15,345 nucleotides of DNA from an uncultured Clostridia bacterium. Lineage in GTDB: Bacteria > Bacillota_A > Clostridia > TANB77 > CAG-508. The position numbers and the translations under genes are program-made. Below, in pieces: positions 1 through 7,467 of this stretch. Numbering within the stretch: the first letter of the stretch is position 1; each line of letters opens with the position of its first letter. The stretch is taken from assembly GCA_947594095.1 (NCBI GenBank), contig CANQEA010000030.1, positions 1-15,345 on the forward strand, written 5' to 3'. The notes below the pieces were generated by a model. It was not told where the DNA came from, did no database searches, and saw nothing but the letters and a program-made list of their open reading frames with translations.

Positions 1-194
1 TTAAATAAAATAAAAAACGTAGCTTAATAATAAAAAATATATATTAAGTTTTGTTGCATTAGAATTTTGAATGCACAATTTTTAAATTTCTAAAATAAAT
101 AACAAAAAAAGATAGACAAAAAAATAATTTTATGAGAAAATAAGTAAGAATTTAAAATAAAATGTAAAAAAGTGAAGGAGAAAATTTTAAAAAT
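1..194. other. AT-rich leader before the first gene
   Basis: No gene is visible here. The stretch is extremely AT-rich. A weak sigma-A-like pair can be drawn: TAGACA at 113-118 and GAAAAT at 136-141, 17 bases apart, but both boxes match the consensus poorly. A short inverted repeat (TGCATT...AATGCA) lies around 56-76. An AAGGAG ribosome binding site at 175-180 serves the first gene, with a long spacer of about 14 bases. The cluster promoter may also lie left of the window. Confidence 0.4.
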
Positions 195-911
195 ATGGTC
201 CAAAAGATTATTGTAAGTGACTTTGACAATACATTTTATATAAATGATAATGATGTAAAGAAAAACAAAGTTGCTGTAGATGAGTTTATAAAAGTAGGAA
301 ATATATTCATAATTGCAACAGGTAGGAGTTATTCTGACTTTAAAGTTGGGGTAGACAGTTTTGACATAAAATATAACTATGCAATATTAAATCATGGAAC
401 GACAATAATAGATAACAAAGATAATATAATATACAACAAACCTATGGATCAAAATATTATCCAAAAAATTAAAAATGATATAAACTTGGAAAATGATGCA
501 GTATATTTTTGTTGTTCTGAATTAAAAAGTAGAGAAAATATCAATCATAGTAATATTACAAAGATAAACATTAACTATAAAACAAAAGAAGAGAAAGAGT
601 ATATTAAAGAAAAGTTAGAACAAAAATATGGTAATGAAATAAATGTTTACGATGTTGGTGTACATATTATTGAAATAGTATCTAATGAAGTGGATAAGTC
701 AAGAGCAATTAGTTTGTTACTAGATAAAATAAATAAAAATGGAAAAAATGTATATACAATTGGAGATAGCTATAGTGATATAAAAATGGTAAAAGAATTT
801 AATGGATTCTGTATGAAAGAATCAATAGAAGAATTAAAACAATATGCAAATAAAGAATATAGCAGTGTATCAGATTTTATAAAAGAAATAATGGAGAAAT
901 CAAATGAGTAA
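195..911 (+). CDS. HAD-IIB (Cof-type) phosphatase
   Basis: Predicted cytoplasmic Mg-dependent phosphatase of the haloacid dehalogenase superfamily, Cof/HAD-IIB type; substrates of this family are usually sugar phosphates or nucleotides. All four HAD motifs are visible in the 238-aa product: motif I SDFDNTF with Asp9 and Asp11, motif II ATGRS with Thr42, a motif III lysine at VDKSRA (Lys168), and motif IV GDSYSDIKMV with Asp191 and Asp195. The part between motifs II and III (about residues 60-160) is the expected C2 cap. Length is slightly short for Cof proteins (usually 260-290). The start at 195 places the nucleophile at the usual distance from the N-terminus, though the ribosome binding site is about 14 bases away. 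It overlaps the next gene by 8 bases, so translational coupling is likely. The substrate cannot be read from the sequence. Confidence 0.85.
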   Translation: MVQKIIVSDFDNTFYINDNDVKKNKVAVDEFIKVGNIFIIATGRSYSDFKVGVDSFDIKYNYAILNHGTTIIDNKDNIIYNKPMDQNIIQKIKNDINLENDAVYFCCSELKSRENINHSNITKININYKTKEEKEYIKEKLEQKYGNEINVYDVGVHIIEIVSNEVDKSRAISLLLDKINKNGKNVYTIGDSYSDIKMVKEFNGFCMKESIEELKQYANKEYSSVSDFIKEIMEKSNE

Positions 912-2082
912 TTATAAAATATTGTTTGGCCTAAGATTATTAAAAAGTATAACAGCTAATTTTGTAGATGTATTCTTAGTTTTATATTTTTTAGATGTAT
1001 CAGACAGTAATATATTACCGCTTGGAATATATAAATTAGTTGCAATACTTGCGATATATGGTGTAATATTTTCAGTAAGAAATATTGTAAAGACAAAAAA
1101 TAGAGCAAATTTAATGAGAATAGGCATTATACTTGACTTTGTGTATTTTTTGACTATTATATTGTTAAAAGATAAAGTTGTTGATTACATATATTTAGTT
1201 GGTTTACTTTATGGTTTAGAAGAAGGATTTTATTATTCAGTATATAATATACTAGAATCAGATGGTGTTTCAAATGAACAAAGAGCCAAGTTTTTGGGAG
1301 TATATACTTCAACAGAAGCTGTTTTTTCAATTATATTTCCATTAATATTTGGAAGTTTAATATATGAAACTGGATTTTTAAAAAGTTTAGTAATTGTATT
1401 CATAATAGTAATATTAAGAATTATACTATCATTTATCTTTAAAGACAAAAATATACCTAATAGCAATAAAGTAAATATGAAAAAATATTTTAGTTTAACT
1501 AAGCAAAACAAATTATTTAAACAAATGTATAAAGTGGAGCTATTAAATGGAATTGTATATTCAGAAGCAGCATTTGCATATATAGTCACAATATATATAA
1601 TAAAAGTATTTTCAAATAGTTTTAGTTTAGGAGTCTTTACATCAATATTCAATGTTATTACTTTCCTAATTGGAATTGCATTTGTAAAACTGATAAAAAA
1701 AGAATATTATGCGTCAGCAATAAAAATATCTATAACACTTTCAATTATATCACTATTTTTATTGATTATTAATTGTAATCCAATAACTATAATACTATTT
1801 AATTTGTTCCAAACAATTTCTAAAAAACTAAAAGAGTTGATAATTACAAATACTCAATTGAATTTAGGTAATAATAGTTTAATAAAAAAAGAATATAAAC
1901 CAGAATATTGGTTGACATGTGAAACATCACTTGTAATTGGTAGAATAATAAGTGCAAGCATTTTTATATTACTTGCATATCTAAATACAACAATAATGAT
2001 AGTTGTATTCGCAATGTTTTTAATAATATTTGCACTAAATGCTATAAGATTACAGAAGATGGTAATGGAGGTTGAAAAATAG
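904..2082 (+). CDS. MFS-like multi-pass transporter
   Basis: A 392-aa, strongly hydrophobic protein with roughly 10-12 predicted membrane segments and a central charged loop near residues 185-205 (KDKNIPNSNKVNMKK) that divides it into two halves, as in major facilitator superfamily carriers. The first half has an MFS-like arrangement: a helix pair, then a short basic loop (KTKNRANLMR, about residues 63-72). No substrate signature is recognisable. The ATG lies inside the last codons of the HAD gene (8-base overlap), and the gene ends one base before the start of the nucleotidase gene, so the three are almost certainly cotranscribed. By context it may move a nucleoside, a nucleotide-derived product or another small metabolite; direction is unknown. 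Family assignment rests on topology and general resemblance only. Confidence 0.7.
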   Translation: MSNYKILFGLRLLKSITANFVDVFLVLYFLDVSDSNILPLGIYKLVAILAIYGVIFSVRNIVKTKNRANLMRIGIILDFVYFLTIILLKDKVVDYIYLVGLLYGLEEGFYYSVYNILESDGVSNEQRAKFLGVYTSTEAVFSIIFPLIFGSLIYETGFLKSLVIVFIIVILRIILSFIFKDKNIPNSNKVNMKKYFSLTKQNKLFKQMYKVELLNGIVYSEAAFAYIVTIYIIKVFSNSFSLGVFTSIFNVITFLIGIAFVKLIKKEYYASAIKISITLSIISLFLLIINCNPITIILFNLFQTISKKLKELIITNTQLNLGNNSLIKKEYKPEYWLTCETSLVIGRIISASIFILLAYLNTTIMIVVFAMFLIIFALNAIRLQKMVMEVEK

Positions 2083-2083
2083 A

Positions 2084-2659
2084 ATGAATATAGGAATAGA
2101 TATAGATGGCGTTTTAGCAGATGACGATACATATAGGTTAGATACAATGTCTAAATATTGTTATGAAAATAATATACCTGATTTAGATTACCCTTATAAA
2201 TATGAAAATAAATGCAATTGGTCAGAAGAAGTTTTAGATGATTATAGAAATAAATATTATTTTGAATATATAAAAAATGTACCTGCAAGAAGATATGCAT
2301 CAGAAGTAATTAAAAAATTACATGATGAAGGGAATAAAATAATAATTATAACAGGAAGATATAAAACACAAGAAAACTCAGAAATTGGAAAACAAATGAG
2401 AAATGATACTTTTAATTGGTTAAACAAAAATAAAATTGTGTTTGATAAAATATGTTATGTACATTCTCCAAAAGTAAAAGAGATACAAGAAAAAAATATA
2501 GATATAATGATAGATGATAGTCCAGAAGTATTGCCAGAAGTAGTAAAATATACGAAAGTTTTGTGTTTTGATAATAGATATAATGTGAATTTGCAATATG
2601 ATAATATGATTAGAGTATTTAGTTGGTATGATATTTATAGAAAAATTAAAAGTATATAA
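2084..2659 (+). CDS. NT5C-type 5'(3')-deoxyribonucleotidase
   Basis: A 191-aa HAD-fold enzyme of the NT5C (5'-nucleotidase, deoxy, cytosolic type C) family, which removes phosphate from (deoxy)nucleoside monophosphates. Motif I is IGIDIDGVLAD with Asp6 and Asp8, motif II is IIIITGR with Thr90, a motif III lysine lies in the HSPKVKE region, and motif IV is IDIMIDDSPEV with Asp144 and Asp145. The start was set at the ATG at 2084, not the in-frame TTG at 2072: a GGAGG at 2067-2071 sits 12 bases before the ATG but directly abuts the TTG. It lies one base after the transporter stop. It is clearly paralogous to the N-terminal half of the fusion protein at 3889, sharing the D-I-D start, the ITGR motif and the near-identical NIDIMIDDS / DIDIMIDDS block. 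Confidence 0.88.
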   Translation: MNIGIDIDGVLADDDTYRLDTMSKYCYENNIPDLDYPYKYENKCNWSEEVLDDYRNKYYFEYIKNVPARRYASEVIKKLHDEGNKIIIITGRYKTQENSEIGKQMRNDTFNWLNKNKIVFDKICYVHSPKVKEIQEKNIDIMIDDSPEVLPEVVKYTKVLCFDNRYNVNLQYDNMIRVFSWYDIYRKIKSI

Positions 2660-2681
2660 AAAATAAGAAGGTTAGTAAAAT

Positions 2682-3875
2682 ATGAAGCGATTATTAAGAA
2701 TAGGTTTCAATGAAGCAGTTTTTTCATTTATACCGATATTATCATGGATTATGCTAGGTTTAATTCTAGACAAAGACTTGGCAAACGTTTTTACGCTTAC
2801 ATACCCTTTGCAATTTATCTGGCTAATTTTAAAATCAGTGTTTGCAACTGGAGCTAATATATGTAAGAAAAAAGACAAAAAAGAAAATGCAGTATTGACT
2901 GGTATGACATTAGGAATAATAGTAGGGTTTATAATATTTATATCTATTGCAATAAATATTAAAAGCTATATAGAATTTATGAATATGGATTACAATATAT
3001 ACAAAGAGTTTGCTATTTATTCAGTAATGCAATTATATATACAATTAGTTTTTTCTTCTGTTATGGAAAAATTATATTTTGAAGGGAAGGAAAAATTAGC
3101 AAATAAGTATATGCTAATCCTTAATGTTCTGAATTTTGGCGTTTTAATTGGAACGTCAATGTTTATCAAAAATAAAGCTGTTATTGTTACAGCGACTTTA
3201 TTTGTAATTTCTATTTATACTTTATTTATAACTATAAAGCAATATAAAAAATTTAAATTTGAGTTAAATTTATTAACTTGTATAAAGTATGAATCAGTCT
3301 CAATAGCAAGTTACTTATTCTTTTTCCTAACGGAGCTTTTTGGTTTAAGCAATACTTTACAATTTGGAAGAGAATATACAGTAGCATTAACATTTACAAC
3401 ATTAATAACAGATACACAATGGGATGCTTTCAAAGCAATAGAAACAGTAGCTAAAATTGATATAAGCAAAGGAAATTTTAATTATAGAGAGCATAGAAGA
3501 AATGCTTACAAATTATTAGTAGTATTACTAACTACAACTTTTATGATGTTGATATTTACATATAAATTTTATGAATTAAATCTTGCTTTGATTTTAATAT
3601 ATTTAAGCATAGAAATTATGGATTTTATATTATGTCCGATTTACAACTTAAAAATATGTTATCTGCAATTGCAAGATAAATTTGAGGCAAAAGTAACATC
3701 AAATAAAATATTAGCATCTAGCATAGCAACGGTAAATTCATTTTTGAAAACGCCTTTTTGTACAATAATAGGACGATTCTTTTCAGTAATAGAACAATTT
3801 ATAGTAGTAAATATTATGTTTTTTAACAATTTTAAAATAAGAAAAAATGGAACAATAGAAAAATATGAAAGATAG
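2682..3875 (+). CDS. MATE-like multi-pass membrane protein
   Basis: A 397-aa protein with about 10-12 hydrophobic segments and short basic loops, for example CKKKDKKEN near residue 61. The opening residues (GFNEAVFSFIPILSWIMLGLI) and overall layout resemble MATE or flippase-like exporters (MOP superfamily), but no diagnostic MATE residue is obvious, so this is a fold-level guess. It starts 22 bases after the nucleotidase gene, with an AGAAGG ribosome binding site. Its stop lies 13 bases before the fusion gene. It is the second, unrelated-looking transporter in the cluster; the first is MFS-like. A nucleotide-processing cluster with two integral membrane proteins could be importing a substrate, exporting a product, or both. 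Confidence 0.6.
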   Translation: MKRLLRIGFNEAVFSFIPILSWIMLGLILDKDLANVFTLTYPLQFIWLILKSVFATGANICKKKDKKENAVLTGMTLGIIVGFIIFISIAINIKSYIEFMNMDYNIYKEFAIYSVMQLYIQLVFSSVMEKLYFEGKEKLANKYMLILNVLNFGVLIGTSMFIKNKAVIVTATLFVISIYTLFITIKQYKKFKFELNLLTCIKYESVSIASYLFFFLTELFGLSNTLQFGREYTVALTFTTLITDTQWDAFKAIETVAKIDISKGNFNYREHRRNAYKLLVVLLTTTFMMLIFTYKFYELNLALILIYLSIEIMDFILCPIYNLKICYLQLQDKFEAKVTSNKILASSIATVNSFLKTPFCTIIGRFFSVIEQFIVVNIMFFNNFKIRKNGTIEKYER

Positions 3876-3888
3876 GAGTTAGAGAAGT

Positions 3889-5328
3889 ATGTCAAAAAAA
3901 TACAGAATAGGAATAGATATTGATAATGTAATATCAAACTTTAATGAAGTTTTATTAGAGGAGTTTAAAAAACATGATAAAGAATTGAGAAATTCGGGAG
4001 TTGTAAATAAGGATGTTTATATAACTAGAGGCATGTTTGATTGGACTAAAGAAGAATTTGATGATTTTTATTACAATAATATTGAAAGAATTGCTAAAAG
4101 TCTTAGTGTTATTGAAAATGCACCTGAATATATAAGAAAATTAAAAGAAGAAGGAAATGAAATATTTATTATAACTGGTAGAGATAATGGAGAATATACT
4201 GATCCTTATAAAATGACTTATGATTGGTTAAATAAATATAATATAGAATATAACGAGCTTATACTTACTAATGCCTATAATTCTTTAGAAAAAGCAAAAA
4301 TATGCCTAGAAAATGATATTGATATTATGATAGATGATTCTACAACAATTTTATTAGAAGTTCATAATAGTGGGATTACTACATTACTTATGGACACACT
4401 CTATAATAAAAACGAAAATAATTTAAAAAGAGTATATAATTGGAAAGAAATTTATGAATATATTACTTCTTTAAAAATGAGAAAAGCAAATGTGATTTTA
4501 GATACAGATACATATAATGAATGTGATGATCAATTTGCACTTAGTTATTTGCTTAAAAATCAAGATTTATTTAATATTGAAGCAATAACTGTAGCACCTT
4601 ACTCTCATAAAGAATATAATGAATCTGTAGAAGAAGGACAAGAAAAAAGTTATAATGAAATATTAAAAATATGCAGATGGTTAAATTTTGAGACAACTAA
4701 TAAAGTGTTTAAAGGATCAAATGATTATATTGTGAATGGCTATAATGAAGAAAATGATGCTGTAAGAAAAATAATTGAAATTGCATTAAAAAATGATAAA
4801 ACATACATTATGGCAATAGGAGCATTAACTAATATAGCATTAGCAATAAAGAAAGAACCTAAAATATTAAATAAGATTGAAGTAATATGGCTTGGAGGAC
4901 ATAGTTTATTACAAGATAATAATATGGAATTTAATTTTAAACAAGATATAGAAGCGGTAAAAACGGTGTTTAACTCAAAAGTAAAACTAACAATAATTCC
5001 TTGTAAAAATGTAGCTTCAAATTTAAGAACCTCAATATATGAATTAGAACATTTTTTAAAAGGTAAAAGTGAATTATGTGACTACCTATGTCAAAGATTT
5101 TATGATGATGGTATACACGGAATACAAGAAAGAAGGGTCATTTGGGATATCTCTGTAATCGCTTTTATGATAAATAAAAATTGGTTTAAAATGGAAGAAA
5201 TAAGTTGTCCAATTATTAATGATGATACATCTTATAAACTAACTAAGGATAATCATAAAATTACAATGATAAGTTATATAGATGTAAATAAAGTATTTAA
5301 AGATATATTTGAAAAGTTAGGAGATTAA
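3889..5328 (+). CDS. Fusion: NT5C 5'-nucleotidase + nucleoside hydrolase
   Basis: A 479-aa two-domain enzyme. Residues 1-195 form a HAD-fold NT5C nucleotidase: IGIDIDNV with Asp10 and Asp12, IIITGR-type motif II with Thr96, and DIDIMIDDS with Asp149 and Asp150. Residues 198-479 form an inosine-uridine-type nucleoside hydrolase: the metal-binding loop ILDTDTYNECDDQFAL (Asp205, Asp207, Asp213, Asp214) is the longer NE-x-DD variant of the usual DTDPGxDD. It is followed by AIGALTNIALAI (309-320), VIWLGGH (332-338), EFNFKQDIEA (347-356), IPCKNVAS (370-377) and VIWDISVIA (417-425), where Trp419-Asp420 stands at the usual His-Asp position. Met197 (MRKANVILDTD) looks like a former start codon at the junction. 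Inferred chemistry: nucleoside monophosphate to nucleoside plus phosphate, then to base plus (deoxy)ribose, in one polypeptide. ATG 3889 follows a TAGGAG. The base specificity is unknown. Confidence 0.88.
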   Translation: MSKKYRIGIDIDNVISNFNEVLLEEFKKHDKELRNSGVVNKDVYITRGMFDWTKEEFDDFYYNNIERIAKSLSVIENAPEYIRKLKEEGNEIFIITGRDNGEYTDPYKMTYDWLNKYNIEYNELILTNAYNSLEKAKICLENDIDIMIDDSTTILLEVHNSGITTLLMDTLYNKNENNLKRVYNWKEIYEYITSLKMRKANVILDTDTYNECDDQFALSYLLKNQDLFNIEAITVAPYSHKEYNESVEEGQEKSYNEILKICRWLNFETTNKVFKGSNDYIVNGYNEENDAVRKIIEIALKNDKTYIMAIGALTNIALAIKKEPKILNKIEVIWLGGHSLLQDNNMEFNFKQDIEAVKTVFNSKVKLTIIPCKNVASNLRTSIYELEHFLKGKSELCDYLCQRFYDDGIHGIQERRVIWDISVIAFMINKNWFKMEEISCPIINDDTSYKLTKDNHKITMISYIDVNKVFKDIFEKLGD

Positions 5329-5330
5329 TT

Positions 5331-5828
5331 ATGAAATTAAATGATATAAATTTAAACAATATAAAAGTTGCTATTTTTGATTTTGATGAAACATTAGCAA
5401 TTCATAAAGATAAAGATTTTGTAGAACACCGTAGCGAAACGGAAGAAAACTTTGTAAATTTTTTTGCGAATGCTTATATTAACCCAAACAGTTTTTATGA
5501 TGACATAGAACCTTGTACAAAATCTCAAACATTATATAATTTGATTAACGATTTAAGAAGTAGAAGTATTAAGATGTATTGCTTAACTGTAATGAAGACT
5601 TCATTTCATTTAAAAGCAAAGCAATCTTTTGTTAATAAATATTATGGCGAAGATATTGAAGTTATATCCGAAGCTTCACATGAATTAAAATTAAAAGGAG
5701 TGAAAGTCATTCAAAAAATAAACAATTGTAATTTAGATGAAATACTATTTATAGATGATAGAAAATGTATCATTGACCTTTTAACTCAAAATGGAATAAA
5801 AGGTATGCTTGTAGATAATATAAAATGA
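5331..5828 (+). CDS. Small HAD-family phosphatase
   Basis: A 165-aa capless HAD hydrolase. Motif I is AIFDFDETLA with Asp17 and Asp19, motif II is probably YCLTVMK with Thr86, a conserved lysine candidate is Lys122 or Lys125, and motif IV is LFIDDRK with Asp142 and Asp143. The short size and the position of motif II, with only a small helical insertion between about residues 25 and 75, place it near the small HAD phosphatases that act on nucleotides, sugars or phosphoproteins; the exact subfamily is not clear. Only two bases separate it from the fusion gene, whose last codons contain its TAGGAG ribosome binding site. It is the fourth HAD-fold phosphatase domain of the cluster, counting the fused one, and unlike the NT5C pair it has a DFDET motif I. 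Confidence 0.8.
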   Translation: MKLNDINLNNIKVAIFDFDETLAIHKDKDFVEHRSETEENFVNFFANAYINPNSFYDDIEPCTKSQTLYNLINDLRSRSIKMYCLTVMKTSFHLKAKQSFVNKYYGEDIEVISEASHELKLKGVKVIQKINNCNLDEILFIDDRKCIIDLLTQNGIKGMLVDNIK

Positions 5829-5840
5829 TAGGAGATATTT

Positions 5841-6452
5841 ATGAAACTAACAAGTAATGAAAGCAAGAAAATATTAGAAATGGAAAGAGAAAAGTCAAAA
5901 GATGATAAATGGATAGACCATTGCTTATGTGTTGGAGATAGTGCTGGTAAAATCGCTAAGGCATTAGCAGATAAAAACATTGATGTTGATATTGATAAAG
6001 CTATTACTCTTGGATATGTTCACGATATTGGAAAATATACTGGTGAATCACACGGACATGTTATGAGAGGTTATAATTACTTAAAAGATAAAGGCTATGA
6101 TGATGAATATTGCAATATATGTTTAACTCATTCATATTTAAATAATGACATTATTTGTACAGCAGGTGGTGTACCTGATCCAAATGCTAATCCATTTTTG
6201 ACTAATTTTATAAAAAATCACAAATATTCTATTGAAGAAAAAATCATAAATTTATGCGATTTAATGTGCCCTCAAGGAAAGAAAAAAGTATTTACAATAG
6301 ACAAAAGATTAATCGATATTATGATTAGGAGAGGTGCATATTCAAATACACAATATCACATTAAAGAGACATATAAGCTAAAAGAATATTTTGACAATTT
6401 ATTATGCTATAATCTTTATGATTTATTTCCAGAGATAAAAGATAACTTATAG
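5841..6452 (+). CDS. HD-domain phosphohydrolase
   Basis: A 203-aa protein with a full HD metal-binding signature: His27 (WIDHCLCVG), His61-Asp62 (YVHDIGKYTG), His97 (LTHSYL) and Asp140 (INLCDLM). HD proteins hydrolyse phosphate esters in nucleotides, cyclic nucleotides or other metabolites. The segment after the HD core (about 105-125, TAGGVPDPNANPF) is a less usual insertion. It starts 12 bases after the small HAD gene, behind an AGGAG. In this setting it most likely removes phosphate from a nucleotide or a related intermediate, but it could also be an oligonucleotide or dNTP hydrolase. It is not similar enough to the next HD protein to be a recent duplicate. Confidence 0.82.
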   Translation: MKLTSNESKKILEMEREKSKDDKWIDHCLCVGDSAGKIAKALADKNIDVDIDKAITLGYVHDIGKYTGESHGHVMRGYNYLKDKGYDDEYCNICLTHSYLNNDIICTAGGVPDPNANPFLTNFIKNHKYSIEEKIINLCDLMCPQGKKKVFTIDKRLIDIMIRRGAYSNTQYHIKETYKLKEYFDNLLCYNLYDLFPEIKDNL

Positions 6453-6462
6453 GAAGTTAATT

Positions 6463-6540
6463 ATGACAGATAAAGAATACAATAGATACAGAAATAGAGA
6501 AAAATTAAGTAATGAAAAGGAGAAAATGTATGAAAGTTGA
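6463..6540 (+). CDS. Possible 25-aa microprotein or coupling leader
   Basis: A tiny open frame sits between the two HD genes. It starts with ATG at 6463, six bases after an AGGAAG ribosome binding site, and its stop at 6538-6540 lies inside the start of the next gene, in another frame. The product is highly charged and hydrophilic (MTDKEYNRYRNREKLSNEKE...). It could be a real small protein, a translational-coupling leader that delivers ribosomes to the AAAGGAG of the next gene, or a remnant of a longer gene. Its length alone is not significant in this sequence, so the call rests on the ribosome binding site and the gap-filling position. Confidence 0.3.
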   Translation: MTDKEYNRYRNREKLSNEKEKMYES

Positions 6541-7198
6541 AGAATTAGAAAAATATTACGATGAATGTATTGAATATATTAATAAAATAAAAAACCCAAT
6601 ATTAAAAGAATGTTGTCAAAAGGTATATATAGACTATAAAGAAAAACTTATTAATAAACCAGCTACACCTGGATCACATCATTACTATAAAGGTGGATTA
6701 TTATATCATATATATAGTGTTACAAGAAATGCTATTACTATATGTAATCTATATCCTAAATTAGAAGTAGATATGGATTTAGTCATATTTGGAGCATTAA
6801 CTCATGATATAGGGAAAACAAATGATTTTAATGATTTTATAGAAGATGAAGATTATAATCCACAAAAAGGAAATAGTTTTGCTTTATTAGGACATTCTTA
6901 TGAAGGCACCCATATAATAGAGAATTATTTAGAAAAGTACGAAATAGATGAACAGTTTAAAAATCAAGTAATTCATATGATAGGAAGTCATATGAACGAA
7001 TATAGTGAATGGGGAGCATTAGTCTTACCTAAAATGTTAGAAGTACTAATAATAAATTTTGCTGACAACATGGATGCTCATTTTGAACCAGCACATAATG
7101 TTATAAGAGAGGCAAAACAAGGAGAAACATACAAAATAGGAAATGCACCTAGACCTTATTATAAATCATTAAATCCTTATTATAATAAATTATCATAA
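6530..7198 (+). CDS. YhaM-like stand-alone HD-domain hydrolase
   Basis: A 222-aa HD protein resembling the C-terminal HD half of YhaM-type 3'-5' exoribonucleases, but without the N-terminal nucleic-acid-binding OB domain. Visible motifs: SHHYYKGGLLYHIYSV (His50, His51, His60), FGALTHDIGK (His92-Asp93), LLGHSYEG (His122), MIGSHMNEYSEWGA (His154) and INFADNMDAH (Asp179). The start was placed at ATG 6530, seven bases after AAAGGAG (6516-6522); the in-frame ATG at 6512 lies upstream of that site. Without its OB domain the enzyme may act on mono- or short oligonucleotides rather than long RNA; that is inference. The final residues (PYYKSLNPYYNKLS) are tyrosine-rich and look natural rather than truncated. 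Its stop directly abuts the remnant frame that follows. Confidence 0.83.
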   Translation: MKVEELEKYYDECIEYINKIKNPILKECCQKVYIDYKEKLINKPATPGSHHYYKGGLLYHIYSVTRNAITICNLYPKLEVDMDLVIFGALTHDIGKTNDFNDFIEDEDYNPQKGNSFALLGHSYEGTHIIENYLEKYEIDEQFKNQVIHMIGSHMNEYSEWGALVLPKMLEVLIINFADNMDAHFEPAHNVIREAKQGETYKIGNAPRPYYKSLNPYYNKLS

Positions 7199-7467
7199 AT
7201 TATAACATAAGCAAAATTTCAAAAGAGAAATATAATCTTTATTGGTCTGGCGCTAAACTGTCAAAGTCGCTATATGTGAAGAAAGGTGCTTACGGAGATA
7301 TTCCCAAAAAGTTTATAAACTATAGTTTCTTAAAAGAAGATTTAGGCTTCAAAGGACTTGATATTTTATATGATATTGTGATAAACTGGATTAACAATCC
7401 GTATATGCTGTTTAGACATTACAGTATCTACTATTTTATCAAGGAGTTTGAAAAATATGAAAGATGA
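7189..7467 (+). pseudogene. 5'-truncated gene tail with KMSKS-like motif
   Basis: From 7189 to the TGA at 7465-7467 one frame stays open for 92 codons without a plausible start. The only candidate is a GTG at 7276, which has no ribosome binding site in front of it and would cut off conserved-looking sequence. The upstream residues read YNLYWSGAKLSKSLYVKKG, followed by a helical tail rich in aromatic residues. KLSKSL resembles the KMSKS signature of class I aminoacyl-tRNA synthetases and related nucleotidyl-transferring folds, so this may be the C-terminal end of such a protein that lost its N-terminus by deletion against the preceding HD gene. The frame ends inside the next gene with an 11-base overlap, and its last codons hold that gene's AAGGAG. 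Motif identification is tentative. Confidence 0.5.

Noticed and set aside
16..40. GTAGCTTAA near the window start also occurs upstream of yebC (about 11386)
   Set aside because: Only nine bases match exactly and the neighbouring similarity is A-rich; too weak to claim a second insertion boundary.
1233..1652. 139-codon - strand open frame inside the MFS-like gene
   Set aside because: It lies wholly opposite a well-supported membrane-protein gene and encodes low-complexity Ile/Asn/Thr-rich sequence; a shadow frame of AT-rich coding DNA.
2072..2083. TTG start giving a four-residue longer NT5C protein
   Set aside because: It directly abuts GGAGG; the ATG at 2084 is better spaced and gives the family-typical start MNIGIDIDG.
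3855..3875. Shared 16-base end (GAAAAATATGAAAGAT) of the MATE-like gene and the frame ending at 7467
   Set aside because: The match is short, purine-rich and low complexity, with no similarity before it; likely chance in this AT-rich sequence.
3659..3937. 92-codon - strand open frame over the MATE-like/fusion junction
   Set aside because: It overlaps two supported + strand genes and has no ribosome binding site or recognisable domain.
7276..7467. Complete 63-aa gene starting at GTG 7276
   Set aside because: No ribosome binding site precedes the GTG, and the frame continues upstream through the KLSKS motif, so a truncated gene explains it better.
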